A DNA stretch of 33,158 nucleotides from a virus, in IMG/VR virus record IMGVR_UViG_3300034198_010578, positions 1 through 33,158 of that record, one strand, 5' to 3'. A program made the translations under genes and the position numbers. The notes beneath the pieces were generated by a model, which saw nothing but the letters and a program-made list of their open reading frames with translations, was not told the origin of the DNA and made no database searches. This document shows positions 8,166 to 16,229 of this stretch, one piece after another; the first letter of the stretch is position 1; each line of letters starts with the position of its first letter.

Positions 8166-9557
8166 ATGGCTACTAATTTCCCTGGCGGGTTAGATGATTT
8201 TCAAAACCCCAATTCTAGTAATACTCTAAATGATGAAGGTGTTCGACACTCGTCTGAACACTCAGATATCAATGATGCCATTGAATCAATGCAAGCAAAA
8301 ATTGGCATTAATAGTTCTGCTAATACAAATTCTATAGATTACAAAGTTAGCTCATTACTAACATCAATATTATCTATACCAAATTCTTCATTGATTAATT
8401 CTTACATTGATATAAATGGTAATCAAATTGAACTTGGTGATTCAATAACTATCCCAATAGTTCCAAGTCAAACTAATAAAAATGGTTATTTTTTAACAAC
8501 AAATGGTTCTGAACTTTCTTGGTCTCCCGCTTTTGGAGCAACAGGTCCAACAGGTCCAACTGGAATTATTGGTCCAACTGGACCAACGGGTGCTCAAGGA
8601 GTTCCAACTTTAATAAAAGGTCAATATACAGATTTATCATCATTATCAGCAGCAATACCAGTTGGTTCAAATGGAGATGCATACATATTGAATAATGGAG
8701 ATTTGGTTGTTTGGCTAACATCTTCATGGGTTGACATTGGAAATATTAAAGGCGCTACTGGCGCAAATAGTACCATAGCTGGTCCAACTGGTGCCACAGG
8801 ACCTACTGGGATACAAGGTAATACAGGTTTAACGGGCCCAACAGGAGCAAACAGTACAGTTCCTGGACCTACAGGTCCAACAGGATCTACAGGCCCTACA
8901 GGAGCGACAGGTGCTCAAGGAACAAGTATTAACTTTAAAGGTTCTGTAGCTAATTCAACAGCTTTAAATGCAATAACTGGACAATTAACCAATGACGCTT
9001 ATCTACAGATTGATAATGGAAATCTTTATGTATGGAATGGTTCTTCTTGGACAAATGTTGGACAAATTGTAGGTCCTCAAGGAAATACGGGCGCACAAGG
9101 TTCTACAGGTCCAACAGGGTCTCAAGGCAATACTGGGTCTACAGGTTCAACAGGATCTCAAGGTAATACTGGTTCTACAGGTCCAACAGGAGCACAAGGC
9201 AATACTGGGTCTACAGGTTCAACAGGATCTCAAGGTAATACTGGTTCTACAGGTCCAACAGGAGCACAAGGCAATATTGGATCTACTGGTCCTACGGGAG
9301 CAGATAGTACAGTCGTTGGTCCTACGGGAGCAACTGGTGCTACAGGATCAATTGGGCCAACTGGTGCTGCTAACTCTATTACTGGAGCAACAGGGCCAAC
9401 AGGAGCAACAGGATTTTCAGGAAACGATGGTGCAAATGGGCCAACAGGAGCAAGAGGAAATACAGGGCCAACAGGTTCTACAGGCCCAACAGGAACACAA
9501 GGTGCAACAGGCGAAGTAGATGAAGGTATAGCGTGGTACTATTCATTAATTCTTTAA
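8166..9557 (+). CDS. Collagen-like tail fibre with two embedded globular modules
   Basis: This 463-aa protein begins with an attachment domain typical of phage fibres ([19 protein letters not shown], then [20 protein letters not shown]; residues 5-47). Three collagen-like blocks follow (about 124-146, 196-252 and 303-450), made of [10 protein letters not shown]-type triplets with Pro mostly in the X position and Thr in Y. Between them are two related ~50-residue modules (147-195 and 253-302), each ending in a Trp/Gly motif ([25 protein letters not shown]). The last residues are [14 protein letters not shown], echoing the AWYYSMIL end of the fibre at the window start. It is probably a trimeric triple-helical fibre. 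Pro and Thr residues are potential sites for the hydroxylase and glycosyltransferase encoded just upstream. It appears to start a transcript of its own, from the promoter at 8148. Confidence 0.87.
   Translation: MATNFPGGLDDFQNPNSSNTLNDEGVRHSSEHSDINDAIESMQAKIGINSSANTNSIDYKVSSLLTSILSIPNSSLINSYIDINGNQIELGDSITIPIVPSQTNKNGYFLTTNGSELSWSPAFGATGPTGPTGIIGPTGPTGAQGVPTLIKGQYTDLSSLSAAIPVGSNGDAYILNNGDLVVWLTSSWVDIGNIKGATGANSTIAGPTGATGPTGIQGNTGLTGPTGANSTVPGPTGPTGSTGPTGATGAQGTSINFKGSVANSTALNAITGQLTNDAYLQIDNGNLYVWNGSSWTNVGQIVGPQGNTGAQGSTGPTGSQGNTGSTGSTGSQGNTGSTGPTGAQGNTGSTGSTGSQGNTGSTGPTGAQGNIGSTGPTGADSTVVGPTGATGATGSIGPTGAANSITGATGPTGATGFSGNDGANGPTGARGNTGPTGSTGPTGTQGATGEVDEGIAWYYSLIL
9123..9266 (+). repeat. 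Two perfect 72-bp tandem repeats in the collagen block
   Basis: Copies at 9123-9194 and 9195-9266 are identical and encode 24 residues (eight G-X-Y triplets) each. A degenerate third copy follows at 9267. Identity at synonymous positions means a recent duplication, so this fibre can change length by whole triplets. Confidence 0.9.
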
Positions 9558-9578
9558 AATATAAGGGGGTGTTATAAA

Positions 9579-11573
9579 ATGTCATACAAAAATAAAGTTA
9601 TATCAGACAGACCAATAGGGTACTGGCAACTTAATAACATTACTAACAACTTATCTATTTCTTATAATGACCCACATATTTATTACAACGGATCTATTGC
9701 CTATAATGGAGATGCTGAGGCATATGTAATCCCAGATAGAATTTATAATGATAACCCTATTTTTGTTAATTTTGCATCTCAACCTACAATTGAAAATATT
9801 GCTCCACTTACAACTTTTGATAGTACAGAAACATATTTTAATGCATGTAGAATAGATAACTCATCTTCTCTGGTAATACCAAATGTATATAATTCTTTAT
9901 ATAAGGGTTATGAGGAAAAGACATTTGGTATAGAATTTTGGCTTTTAGTCCCACAAAATTATGATTCAAATTTAAACATTTTAACAGTTGAAAATGAAGA
10001 TGTTACCGCAAATATATATGTAAATAATGATGCAATATATTTTGACATCAATGGTTTAACTCATACTACATCTTTGTCTAAAGACCCAGTAACAGCAGAA
10101 ATAACTCAATCAGAATCAACATCTGCAGTACTTGGATATTCTTCTAAAAAACAACTGAGGTCTTGGGATTCAAAAATGCATATCTTTGCGTTATATCGCA
10201 ACAAGACTATTTCTATATATGTTAACGGGTTAGTAGATGAAACTATTAATTTGCCAGAAAATTTTGAATTTATATCTCCAAAATCAAATCAACTTAAAAT
10301 AAAAATTGGTCCATCTGGCCCTAATAAAAATTTCATAATTAGTGATCTTGCTGTATACGACAGGCCATTATCTGTAAATGAAATAAGGTCTCATTTATTT
10401 TGGGCATCAAGAGACAGCGATCCTTTAAATTTTTCATATCAAACAAACACTTCTCATTTTTTAAACAATAGTAATTCAGGTCGAATAGTTTCACAAAGAT
10501 CTTTTAATTATCCAGGGGAATATACGGCAGGATATTTTGATGGATTGATATCAAATAATACGGGCTTAACAATAGCAAAAACAGATATTCCAGGAAGTTT
10601 AATAGGAACTTGGACATATAACCATCCGATTAACTACTATACAAATTTTGCAGCTATGTCTATTTCTTGGGATTCAGCGGTAAATAATAATGAGTTTGCA
10701 TTAGATAAATATGTTTGCGTATTTATATCTTATAATGGTGGTGAAGGTTATTATCCTGTTACAAATGGAAAAGTAGTCCCATATTTTTCAGATACAGTTT
10801 CAGATATTTATTCTGCAAATATTTTAATTAAAGTTCAAATATATTCTGCAGATACTTCATTGGCGTATCAACCAAGAATAGATAACCTAGATATAAAACT
10901 TTACAGCAGTTTAGATATTATTTCAGATTCTGGTAGTTTTTCTTTATCCCCAGCAAGCAGTATCCCGTATATGCTTCGCTCTAATGATAATTCTTTTATA
11001 TCCCGTACAAAAAAATTAGGTTTTAATTTTGAAAAACAAACAGATGAGGGAATCCCAGGTTCGCTACTAGGCACCACTTTAAATGGATCTACTTATAGAT
11101 GTGTAGAGTTTTGGTTTACATATAATGGAGAAGGGGCAGCTATTTTAGATACAAACCAAGGTGGTGTAGACATCTATGTTGATACAAGTGATAATACACT
11201 TATTTCAAATATAGCAGGCGGAGTTTTATATGTAAACTCAGTAGATAAAACATTATCACCTATTACTTTAATAATAGGTGAGCCATATCACATAATAATG
11301 GTATATCCAGATGATATATCAAATAACTTTTTTTTAAATAAGGCAGCAGATAATTCACTCCAACCTTGTTCAGGAAGTTATGGATATGTTACTTTATTTC
11401 ATGATACATTATCTCATGCAGATGTAGAAAGTAGATATATTTCTTATTTAACTTCTAAAGTCGCACAATTAAATGACTCAGAAACATCATTTGGAAGTGT
11501 TTTGGAATATGCAGGTACATCTTCTCAAGTAAATAGTGGTAAACCTGTCTTTTCGCATACACATATTTATTAA
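9579..11573 (+). CDS. Minor tail/fibre protein with two LamG-like lectin domains
   Basis: This 664-aa protein has a strong AAGGGGGTG ribosome-binding site. It opens with YKNKVISDRPIGYWQLNN, a phrase that usually precedes concanavalin A/laminin G-like domains in phage tail proteins. The first LamG-like domain spans about residues 75-275 (FGIEFWLLVPQ near 115; IISDLAVYDRPLSVNEIRSH near 253). A second, more diverged one spans about 480-632 (YRCVEFWFTYNGEGAAIL; VTLFHDTLSHADVESRYISY). The stretch between, about 275-480, is beta-rich and unrecognised. LamG folds commonly bind glycans, so a host surface-sugar binding role is likely, but the ligand is unknown. It follows the collagen-like fibre after 21 nt and probably shares its transcript. 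Confidence 0.78.
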   Translation: MSYKNKVISDRPIGYWQLNNITNNLSISYNDPHIYYNGSIAYNGDAEAYVIPDRIYNDNPIFVNFASQPTIENIAPLTTFDSTETYFNACRIDNSSSLVIPNVYNSLYKGYEEKTFGIEFWLLVPQNYDSNLNILTVENEDVTANIYVNNDAIYFDINGLTHTTSLSKDPVTAEITQSESTSAVLGYSSKKQLRSWDSKMHIFALYRNKTISIYVNGLVDETINLPENFEFISPKSNQLKIKIGPSGPNKNFIISDLAVYDRPLSVNEIRSHLFWASRDSDPLNFSYQTNTSHFLNNSNSGRIVSQRSFNYPGEYTAGYFDGLISNNTGLTIAKTDIPGSLIGTWTYNHPINYYTNFAAMSISWDSAVNNNEFALDKYVCVFISYNGGEGYYPVTNGKVVPYFSDTVSDIYSANILIKVQIYSADTSLAYQPRIDNLDIKLYSSLDIISDSGSFSLSPASSIPYMLRSNDNSFISRTKKLGFNFEKQTDEGIPGSLLGTTLNGSTYRCVEFWFTYNGEGAAILDTNQGGVDIYVDTSDNTLISNIAGGVLYVNSVDKTLSPITLIIGEPYHIIMVYPDDISNNFFLNKAADNSLQPCSGSYGYVTLFHDTLSHADVESRYISYLTSKVAQLNDSETSFGSVLEYAGTSSQVNSGKPVFSHTHIY

Positions 11574-11618
11574 TTTTGGCAGTTTGCAGTACATTTTTTA
11601 GGCTTTAACAACATAGAA

Positions 11619-11634
11619 TGGTATTATATATATT
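11619..11634 (+). promoter_or_regulatory. Extended -10 promoter, leaderless start of the head operon
   Basis: TGGTATTAT lies at 11619-11627 and the ATG at 11635, only seven bases after the -10. No Shine-Dalgarno sequence is present. The element resembles the one at 8148: both read GAATGGTAT followed by an AT-rich run into ATG. Confidence 0.55.
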
Positions 11635-11973
11635 ATGGGAAAAATGAAGATTACTCCAGTAGAAGAAGTTAATTGGGGACTGTATTTATGGCAGATGCCA
11701 GACGAATCCGTTGTAATGGATGATGATGGCGGGTATTTAAGTATCCCGTCACGCAAAGGTGATATTAGACAGATTAAAAAACTTAAAGAAACAGCAAAAC
11801 ATTACGGCCTAGATGAGGGTAAACCAATATTTTTTTCAGGTCACAGACAAGTAACAGATGAAGAATTAGAGCAGCAAAAACAAAGATCGGAATTTGGAAT
11901 GGTTCCAGATCCACAAGATTTACCAGCAATGATGGAATACGTAAAGGAGGCTAGAGAACTTGGACTCGCATAA
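11635..11973 (+). CDS. Small conserved pre-portal protein
   Basis: This 112-aa protein reads MKITPVEEVNWGLYLWQMPD (residues 4-23), then YLSIPSRKGDIRQIKKLKET, GLDEGKPIFFSGHRQVTDEE and, near the end, DPQDLPAMMEYVKEARELG. Short proteins with this pattern occur directly before the portal gene in many actinobacteriophages; their role is not established as far as I know. The C-terminal third is charged and probably helical. The end of the gene carries the AAAGGAGG ribosome-binding site used by the portal, and the two reading frames overlap by 14 nt. This argues for tight co-production with the portal. Confidence 0.7.
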   Translation: MGKMKITPVEEVNWGLYLWQMPDESVVMDDDGGYLSIPSRKGDIRQIKKLKETAKHYGLDEGKPIFFSGHRQVTDEELEQQKQRSEFGMVPDPQDLPAMMEYVKEARELGLA

Positions 11974-13549
11974 TATAACAGTCATGGATGATGACGATGA
12001 AAGAGATAGTGTTCAAATAAAAACAGGTATAGATTATGGTATTTCGGGGACTACACAAGAAAGCTTCGAGGATCCTTTTAGTAAAACTTGGGATGATATT
12101 AGAAAAATGGAAGGTCTTAATCCTAATTTAAGACGACAAGCTACAAGGCTTGAAAAAGCATTTACTGGGCAAGATGATGCTAAATCTAAAAAACTTGATC
12201 CACTTGATTTAACTGGTTATTCACTTTTCCAAATTGTTCAGCCACCATATAACATGCTTTATCTTTCACAGTTGTATGATGTATCTCCATATCACCATTC
12301 AGCAGTAAATGCTAAAGTTGCCAACGTAGTTGGACTCGGATACAAATTTGATGAAACATTTAAGGTTGTTCAAAAAGTTGAAGAAGCAATGGATAATTCT
12401 AAAAAATTAGATAAACTTCGTTCAAAAATTGAGGGGGCTAAAGTAGACCTAAGAGAGTATCTAGAATCACTTAACTCAGACGATTCTTTCCTAGAGAATA
12501 TGAAAAAAGTTTATACAGACCTAGAAACTACAGGAAATGCATATCTTGAAGTTGGTAGAACAGCAATGGGTAAAATAGGATATATAGGCCATATACCTTG
12601 CACTACAATGCGTATACGTAGACATAGAGATGGTTTTGTACAAGTTGTATATAATCGTTACACTTTCTTTAGAAATTTTGGAGATATAGAAACTCCAGAT
12701 CAAATTGGTACAGATCCACAGCCAAACGAAGTTATTCATTTTAAAAAATTCACCCCATCTAATACTTATTATGGAGTGCCAGATATTTTATCTGCAAAAA
12801 ATGCCGTTGCGGGAGATGAATTTGCACAAAGATTTAATTTGGATTACTTTGAGAACAAAGCTGTTCCAAGATATATCATCACAGTAAAAGGTGCAAAATT
12901 AACTGCTGATTCAGAAAGAAAACTTCTTGAATTTTTTCAGACTGGATTGCGTGGAAGAAATCACAGAACACTTTATATCCCGCTACCTAGTGATGGAGAA
13001 AATTCTCGTGTAGAATTTAACATGGAACCAGTTGAAGCGGGAGTACAAGACTCTTCATTCAAAAATTATGCAGTAGAAAATAGAGATCGTATCCTTATAG
13101 CGCATAGAGTTCCTATCAGCAAAATAGGTATGCCACAAGGAGTTTCCCTTGCTAATGCTAAAGATGCTGATAAAACATTTAAAGAGCAAGTTTGTCGTCC
13201 AATGCAGGAAGAACTTGAACATAAAGTAAACATGATTATTCGTGAATTTACAGACGCATTTACGCTCAGATTTAATGAATTAGCTCTTACAGATGAAGAA
13301 ACTCAAAGCAGAATTGATGATCGTTATCTTAAAGATCAAGTTATTACCCCTAATGAAGTTAGATCTAGAAAGGGAATGGCACCACTATCTGGTGGTGACG
13401 AAGTAATTGACTTGACTGGTAAAGATGCATCGGAAGCATTAACAAGTGCAAAAGGAACAAGAGAACGAGATCAAAATAGAGTTTTAAATGCCCCTGACAA
13501 AATGGGGTCAGGGAGAAATCCAAAAGGAGAAGGAAGAACGCAAGAATAA
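11960..13549 (+). CDS. Portal protein (PBSX/HK97-like family)
   Basis: This 529-aa protein forms the dodecameric DNA-entry ring at one capsid vertex and docks the terminase and connector. Supporting segments are QPPYNMLYLSQLYDVSPYHH with paired sites for the N-terminal core, KVYTDLETTGNAYLEVGRTA, the clip/stem region PNEVIHFKKFTPSNTYYGVP, and the late RVPISKIGMPQGVSLANAKD and FKEQVCRPMQEELEHKVN. TTG at 11960 is preferred because AAAGGAGG ends nine bases before it; ATG 11984 has no such site. Residues ~110-175 are a charged stretch that may form a coiled coil. The C-terminal ~40 residues are polar and probably disordered. Confidence 0.9.
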   Translation: MDSHNITVMDDDDERDSVQIKTGIDYGISGTTQESFEDPFSKTWDDIRKMEGLNPNLRRQATRLEKAFTGQDDAKSKKLDPLDLTGYSLFQIVQPPYNMLYLSQLYDVSPYHHSAVNAKVANVVGLGYKFDETFKVVQKVEEAMDNSKKLDKLRSKIEGAKVDLREYLESLNSDDSFLENMKKVYTDLETTGNAYLEVGRTAMGKIGYIGHIPCTTMRIRRHRDGFVQVVYNRYTFFRNFGDIETPDQIGTDPQPNEVIHFKKFTPSNTYYGVPDILSAKNAVAGDEFAQRFNLDYFENKAVPRYIITVKGAKLTADSERKLLEFFQTGLRGRNHRTLYIPLPSDGENSRVEFNMEPVEAGVQDSSFKNYAVENRDRILIAHRVPISKIGMPQGVSLANAKDADKTFKEQVCRPMQEELEHKVNMIIREFTDAFTLRFNELALTDEETQSRIDDRYLKDQVITPNEVRSRKGMAPLSGGDEVIDLTGKDASEALTSAKGTRERDQNRVLNAPDKMGSGRNPKGEGRTQE

Positions 13550-13563
13550 TTACAGTTAAAATT

Positions 13564-13601
13564 ATGACTTATTTATAAAACTTGCTATTATTTATCTATA
13601 C
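13564..13601 (+). promoter_or_regulatory. Extended -10 promoter with recognisable -35, leaderless
   Basis: TGCTATTAT lies at 13583-13591. A -35-like ATGACT (four of six consensus bases) lies at 13564-13569 with a 16-base spacer. The ATG at 13602 follows the -10 by ten bases, and no Shine-Dalgarno sequence is present. It would drive the protease, scaffold and capsid genes. Confidence 0.55.
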
Positions 13602-14984
13602 ATGGAACTTCAGAAAACGTACTGGAACAACAGCGAATCATCAATGACTTTATCCTTCCCAATTGCGAAGGTCAATAAAGAAAAAAGAACTGTCTCTGGA
13701 TTTGCCTCCCTAGACAATGTTGATCATCATGGTGACGTTGTAACAGCAGAAGCAAGTAAATCCGCATTTGAAAATTTCAGAGGAAACATACGTGAAATGC
13801 ACGGTCCATCTGCAGTAGGTAAAATGCTTAACTTTAAAGAAGATTCTTTTTTTGATCCAAAAACAAGCAAAAAATATAGCGGTGTTTTTGTTGAAGCGTA
13901 TATATCAAAAGGTGCGCAGGATGCCTGGGAAAAGTGCCTAGATGGCACATACACAGGTTTTTCTATTGGCGGGAACATAATTGATGCAAAGATGGAAAAA
14001 TCAGATGATGGTAGCCAAGAGCATAGAGTAATCAATAAGTATGAGTTACATGAATTAAGTTTAGTAGATTCACCAGCAAATCCACTTGCAAATATTTTTT
14101 CTATTCAAAAGATGGCAGAGGGTATTGTAACAGAAAATGTATTCTGGTGTAAGTCAGATGAAGTTTCTTCTACATCTGCAGCAACATCAAGAGAATGTGT
14201 TGTATGTGGTGATTCAATGGAAAATATAGGTTGGGTAGAACAGGCAGACATTGAAAAATATGAATCAATTGAAAAAGTTATTGATGGTTATTTTAAGAAA
14301 GATGATGCCCCAACATCAAATCATGAAGTTTCAGAAACAGCAGCTCCAGGCAATGTAATTAATAGTCAGTCTGCAATAAATTTATATCCAGATCAAAATA
14401 AAGAAAAGAAAAAAGTTTTGTTTACTCCAGTGGAGCAGGCAAATATTAAGAAAAATGAAGGAGGGAATGAAATGACAGAAGATACAAACACAGAAGTAGT
14501 TGAAACTACAGAAGTTGAAGCTCCAGTTGAAGCTCCAGTCGAAGAAACAGCAGTAGTTGCTGTTGATGAAGCAGTAGGCTTTGCAGGCGAAGGAATCGAA
14601 AAGGCTGTAACTATTTCAGAGGTTGAGGATACCCTTGATTTCACAAAAATGGTAACCGACCTTAAGACCTTCTTTAGTGAATCAATCGAAAAGAATTATG
14701 CAACACATGCAGCTACAGTTCAAGACGTTTATCGCATGGTAGAGGAAACCAGAGCAGATATGTCAAAAGCTATTGATGAAATCAAAGCAAAGCATGAAGA
14801 AATGAACAAATCAATCACGGATATGTACGGAAAGATTGAATATGTTGATAATAAGTTGACAGGTTTTGAATCTGCAACTGCAGTTAAGAAGTCCAGTGAT
14901 CTTAATGGATCAATGGAAGAAACAAAAATACAAAAAAGTATATGGCAAGGACACTTCCTCGGTGTACAAAGCTTAACTAAATAA
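13602..14984 (+). CDS. HK97-type prohead protease with C-terminal scaffold region
   Basis: This 460-aa protein carries a serine protease of family S78 that matures the procapsid. The protease domain is about residues 15-170: SGFASLDNVDHHGDVV (32-47), His67 in NIREMHGPS, Ser121 in YTGFSIGGN, and ELSLVDSPANPLANIF (151-166), the family's acidic closing motif. His67 and Ser121 fit the catalytic pair; Glu151 is the likely third residue. Residues 183-202 contain Cys183, Cys199 and Cys202 (CVVCGD), possibly a small zinc knuckle. From ~291 the protein is very acidic (VETTEVEAPVEAPVEE) and then helical, as in scaffolds. At 460 aa it is much longer than a bare protease. An internal ATG with a strong ribosome-binding site suggests the scaffold part is also made alone. 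Confidence 0.9.
   Translation: MELQKTYWNNSESSMTLSFPIAKVNKEKRTVSGFASLDNVDHHGDVVTAEASKSAFENFRGNIREMHGPSAVGKMLNFKEDSFFDPKTSKKYSGVFVEAYISKGAQDAWEKCLDGTYTGFSIGGNIIDAKMEKSDDGSQEHRVINKYELHELSLVDSPANPLANIFSIQKMAEGIVTENVFWCKSDEVSSTSAATSRECVVCGDSMENIGWVEQADIEKYESIEKVIDGYFKKDDAPTSNHEVSETAAPGNVINSQSAINLYPDQNKEKKKVLFTPVEQANIKKNEGGNEMTEDTNTEVVETTEVEAPVEAPVEETAVVAVDEAVGFAGEGIEKAVTISEVEDTLDFTKMVTDLKTFFSESIEKNYATHAATVQDVYRMVEETRADMSKAIDEIKAKHEEMNKSITDMYGKIEYVDNKLTGFESATAVKKSSDLNGSMEETKIQKSIWQGHFLGVQSLTK
14458..14471 (+). promoter_or_regulatory. Internal ribosome-binding site for a nested scaffold
   Basis: AAGGAGGG (14458-14465) lies six bases before ATG 14472, in frame with the protease gene at codon 291. 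It is one of the best ribosome-binding sites in the window and occurs well inside a gene, at the junction between the linker and the acidic scaffold-like region. Confidence 0.65.
14472..14984 (+). CDS. Putative scaffold protein nested in the protease gene
   Basis: This is the in-frame C-terminal 170 residues of the protease gene, translated from the internal ATG. The product begins MTEDTNTEVVETTEVEAPVE, an acidic low-complexity head. It continues with predicted helices (DLKTFFSESIEKN; EETRADMSKAIDEIKAKHEE), probably coiled-coil, and ends in SIWQGHFLGVQSL just before the capsid gene. This is the lambda C/Nu3 arrangement, where a scaffold starts inside the protease gene. The acidic helical character and position before the major capsid gene both fit. 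Whether the short form is really made, or only released by proteolysis, is not shown by the sequence. Confidence 0.6.
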   Translation: MTEDTNTEVVETTEVEAPVEAPVEETAVVAVDEAVGFAGEGIEKAVTISEVEDTLDFTKMVTDLKTFFSESIEKNYATHAATVQDVYRMVEETRADMSKAIDEIKAKHEEMNKSITDMYGKIEYVDNKLTGFESATAVKKSSDLNGSMEETKIQKSIWQGHFLGVQSLTK

Positions 14985-15013
14985 TCTAAAAAAAATAAGG
15001 TGGTGAAATAAAA
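14985..15013 (+). promoter_or_regulatory. Capsid gene leader, shared with the tail tube gene
   Basis: A 29-nt A-rich leader contains AAGGTGGTGA, nine of ten bases matching the extended anti-SD complement. It is almost identical to 19307-19336 ahead of the tail tube gene, with one substitution and one single-base length difference. Confidence 0.75.
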
Positions 15014-16141
15014 ATGAGTAATGAACTTCTACAAAAAGTTATTGACACAACAAATCTCGGAACATCAGGTTCTGATCTTTCAGGTGATGGTCGTACCCTT
15101 TCAGGTACTGGTCTTCTATACCCAGATCAGGCTAATCGTTTCCTAGATTACATGTGGGATGCAACAATTCTTGCAAAGGCAGCTCGTACAATCCGTATGC
15201 GCTCTAATGTAACTGAAATTGATCGTGTTTCCGTTGGTCAGAGAATTATGACAGTTGCAGCAGAAGATAATCCTAGAGATTATGTTAATGCAGGCGATGA
15301 CCAGTTCACAGCAGCTGGTGCAACATTCTCAAAAATTTCTTTAACAACCCGCAAGCTTCGTCTTGACTGGGAACTTTCTTCTGAATCTCTTGAGGATAAC
15401 CTTGAGGGTCCAGATCTAGAAGACCACATTGCACGTCTTATGGCAACCCAGGCTGGTAACGATATCGAGGATGTTCTCATCAACGGTATAGGAACTAGCA
15501 CAGGATTGCTCTCTGCGTTCAAAGGTTTTCGTAAATTGGCATCAGACAACGCACACGTTGTTGATGCACAGGGTGTAGGACTTGACAAGGCTGTATTCAA
15601 CCTTGCAATTAAGACCCTACCACGTAAGTACAAGCAACGCCGTAATCAGCTTCGCTTCTTCACAGGATCGAATTTGGTACAGGACTACTTGTACAATCTC
15701 ACAGCCAACGCTGGCTCAGTAAATCCATTTGATATCGCTTCTGGCGTTATTCGTGGAGATGTTGCAGCTAACGATGGTGGTCCAGGCTCAGTAACTCCGT
15801 TTGCTTTCGGTATTCCCGTAATCAACGTACCATTGATGGATGAGACACTTGCAGGAACTTACAATAGTCCTTCAGGTCTTCATGGTGATGTCCACTTGAC
15901 ATTCCCACAGAACTTTATCATTGGTATCAAGCGTGACGTAACTGTCTATCGTCTGTTCCAGCCAAAGAAAGACACAATTGAATATACTCTATTCATTCGT
16001 GTTGGTTGCGCTATTGAGAACTACGATGCCCACGTTCTTGTTAAGAACGTAAAGGTTTCAGGTTCAGTTGCTGATGGTGCATTTGGTTCCGTAACACACG
16101 GAGCTCATGTAACTGGTGGCAATTCAACATACACATACTAA
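15014..16141 (+). CDS. Major capsid protein, HK97 fold
   Basis: This 375-aa protein builds the icosahedral shell. It follows the protease/scaffold gene as usual. Typical segments are LLYPDQANRFLDYMWDATIL (about 34-53, start of the shell domain), VAAEDNPRDYVNAGDDQFTA, LTTRKLRLDWELSSESLEDN in the E-loop/spine region, FRKLASDNAHVVDAQG, and YRLFQPKKDTIEYTLFIRVG near the C-terminus. The length is typical for a short HK97-like subunit. Arginine is written mostly CGT here, whereas flanking genes favour AGA; Leu and Ala codons also look more GC-rich, fitting a very highly expressed gene. There is no promoter in the 29-nt gap, so it depends on the protease transcript or an unseen internal promoter. 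Confidence 0.92.
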   Translation: MSNELLQKVIDTTNLGTSGSDLSGDGRTLSGTGLLYPDQANRFLDYMWDATILAKAARTIRMRSNVTEIDRVSVGQRIMTVAAEDNPRDYVNAGDDQFTAAGATFSKISLTTRKLRLDWELSSESLEDNLEGPDLEDHIARLMATQAGNDIEDVLINGIGTSTGLLSAFKGFRKLASDNAHVVDAQGVGLDKAVFNLAIKTLPRKYKQRRNQLRFFTGSNLVQDYLYNLTANAGSVNPFDIASGVIRGDVAANDGGPGSVTPFAFGIPVINVPLMDETLAGTYNSPSGLHGDVHLTFPQNFIIGIKRDVTVYRLFQPKKDTIEYTLFIRVGCAIENYDAHVLVKNVKVSGSVADGAFGSVTHGAHVTGGNSTYTY

Positions 16142-16157
16142 TATTTATTAGTTGCAA

Positions 16158-16199
16158 GATTGAGGGAGATATGCAAATATCTCCCTTAATCATTTTCTG
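16158..16199 (+). terminator. Hairpin terminator after the major capsid gene
   Basis: A 15-bp stem (16158-16172 with 16177-16191, one G-T pair) closes a GCAA tetraloop and is followed by ATTTTCTG. The T-run is short. The right arm ends just before the next promoter, so transcription stops and restarts here. Confidence 0.8.
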
Positions 16200-16206
16200 A
16201 TATAAT
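16198..16206 (+). promoter_or_regulatory. Extended -10 promoter for the connector genes
   Basis: TGATATAAT lies at 16198-16206, directly after the terminator hairpin. No clear -35 is visible; the position expected for it falls inside the hairpin. A short leader with AAAGG (16220-16224) leads to ATG 16230. Confidence 0.65.
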
Positions 16207-16229
16207 CTAACTAAACGAAAGGTAACAAT

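Noticed and set aside
9123-9300. Possible CRISPR-like array
   Set aside because: The repeats are contiguous, have no unique spacers and encode collagen triplets in frame.
9277-9519. Gln/Leu-rich open frame inside the collagen repeats
   Set aside because: Out-of-frame shadow of the G-X-Y repeats.
1-11573. Diversity-generating retroelement acting on the fibres
   Set aside because: No reverse transcriptase and no template/variable repeat pair is visible in the window.
11574-11618. Terminator after the LamG protein
   Set aside because: There is a T-run but no convincing stem before it.
14393-14644. Minus-strand open frame opposite the scaffold region
   Set aside because: Ser/Thr/Val-rich shadow of the acidic repeats in the protease/scaffold frame.
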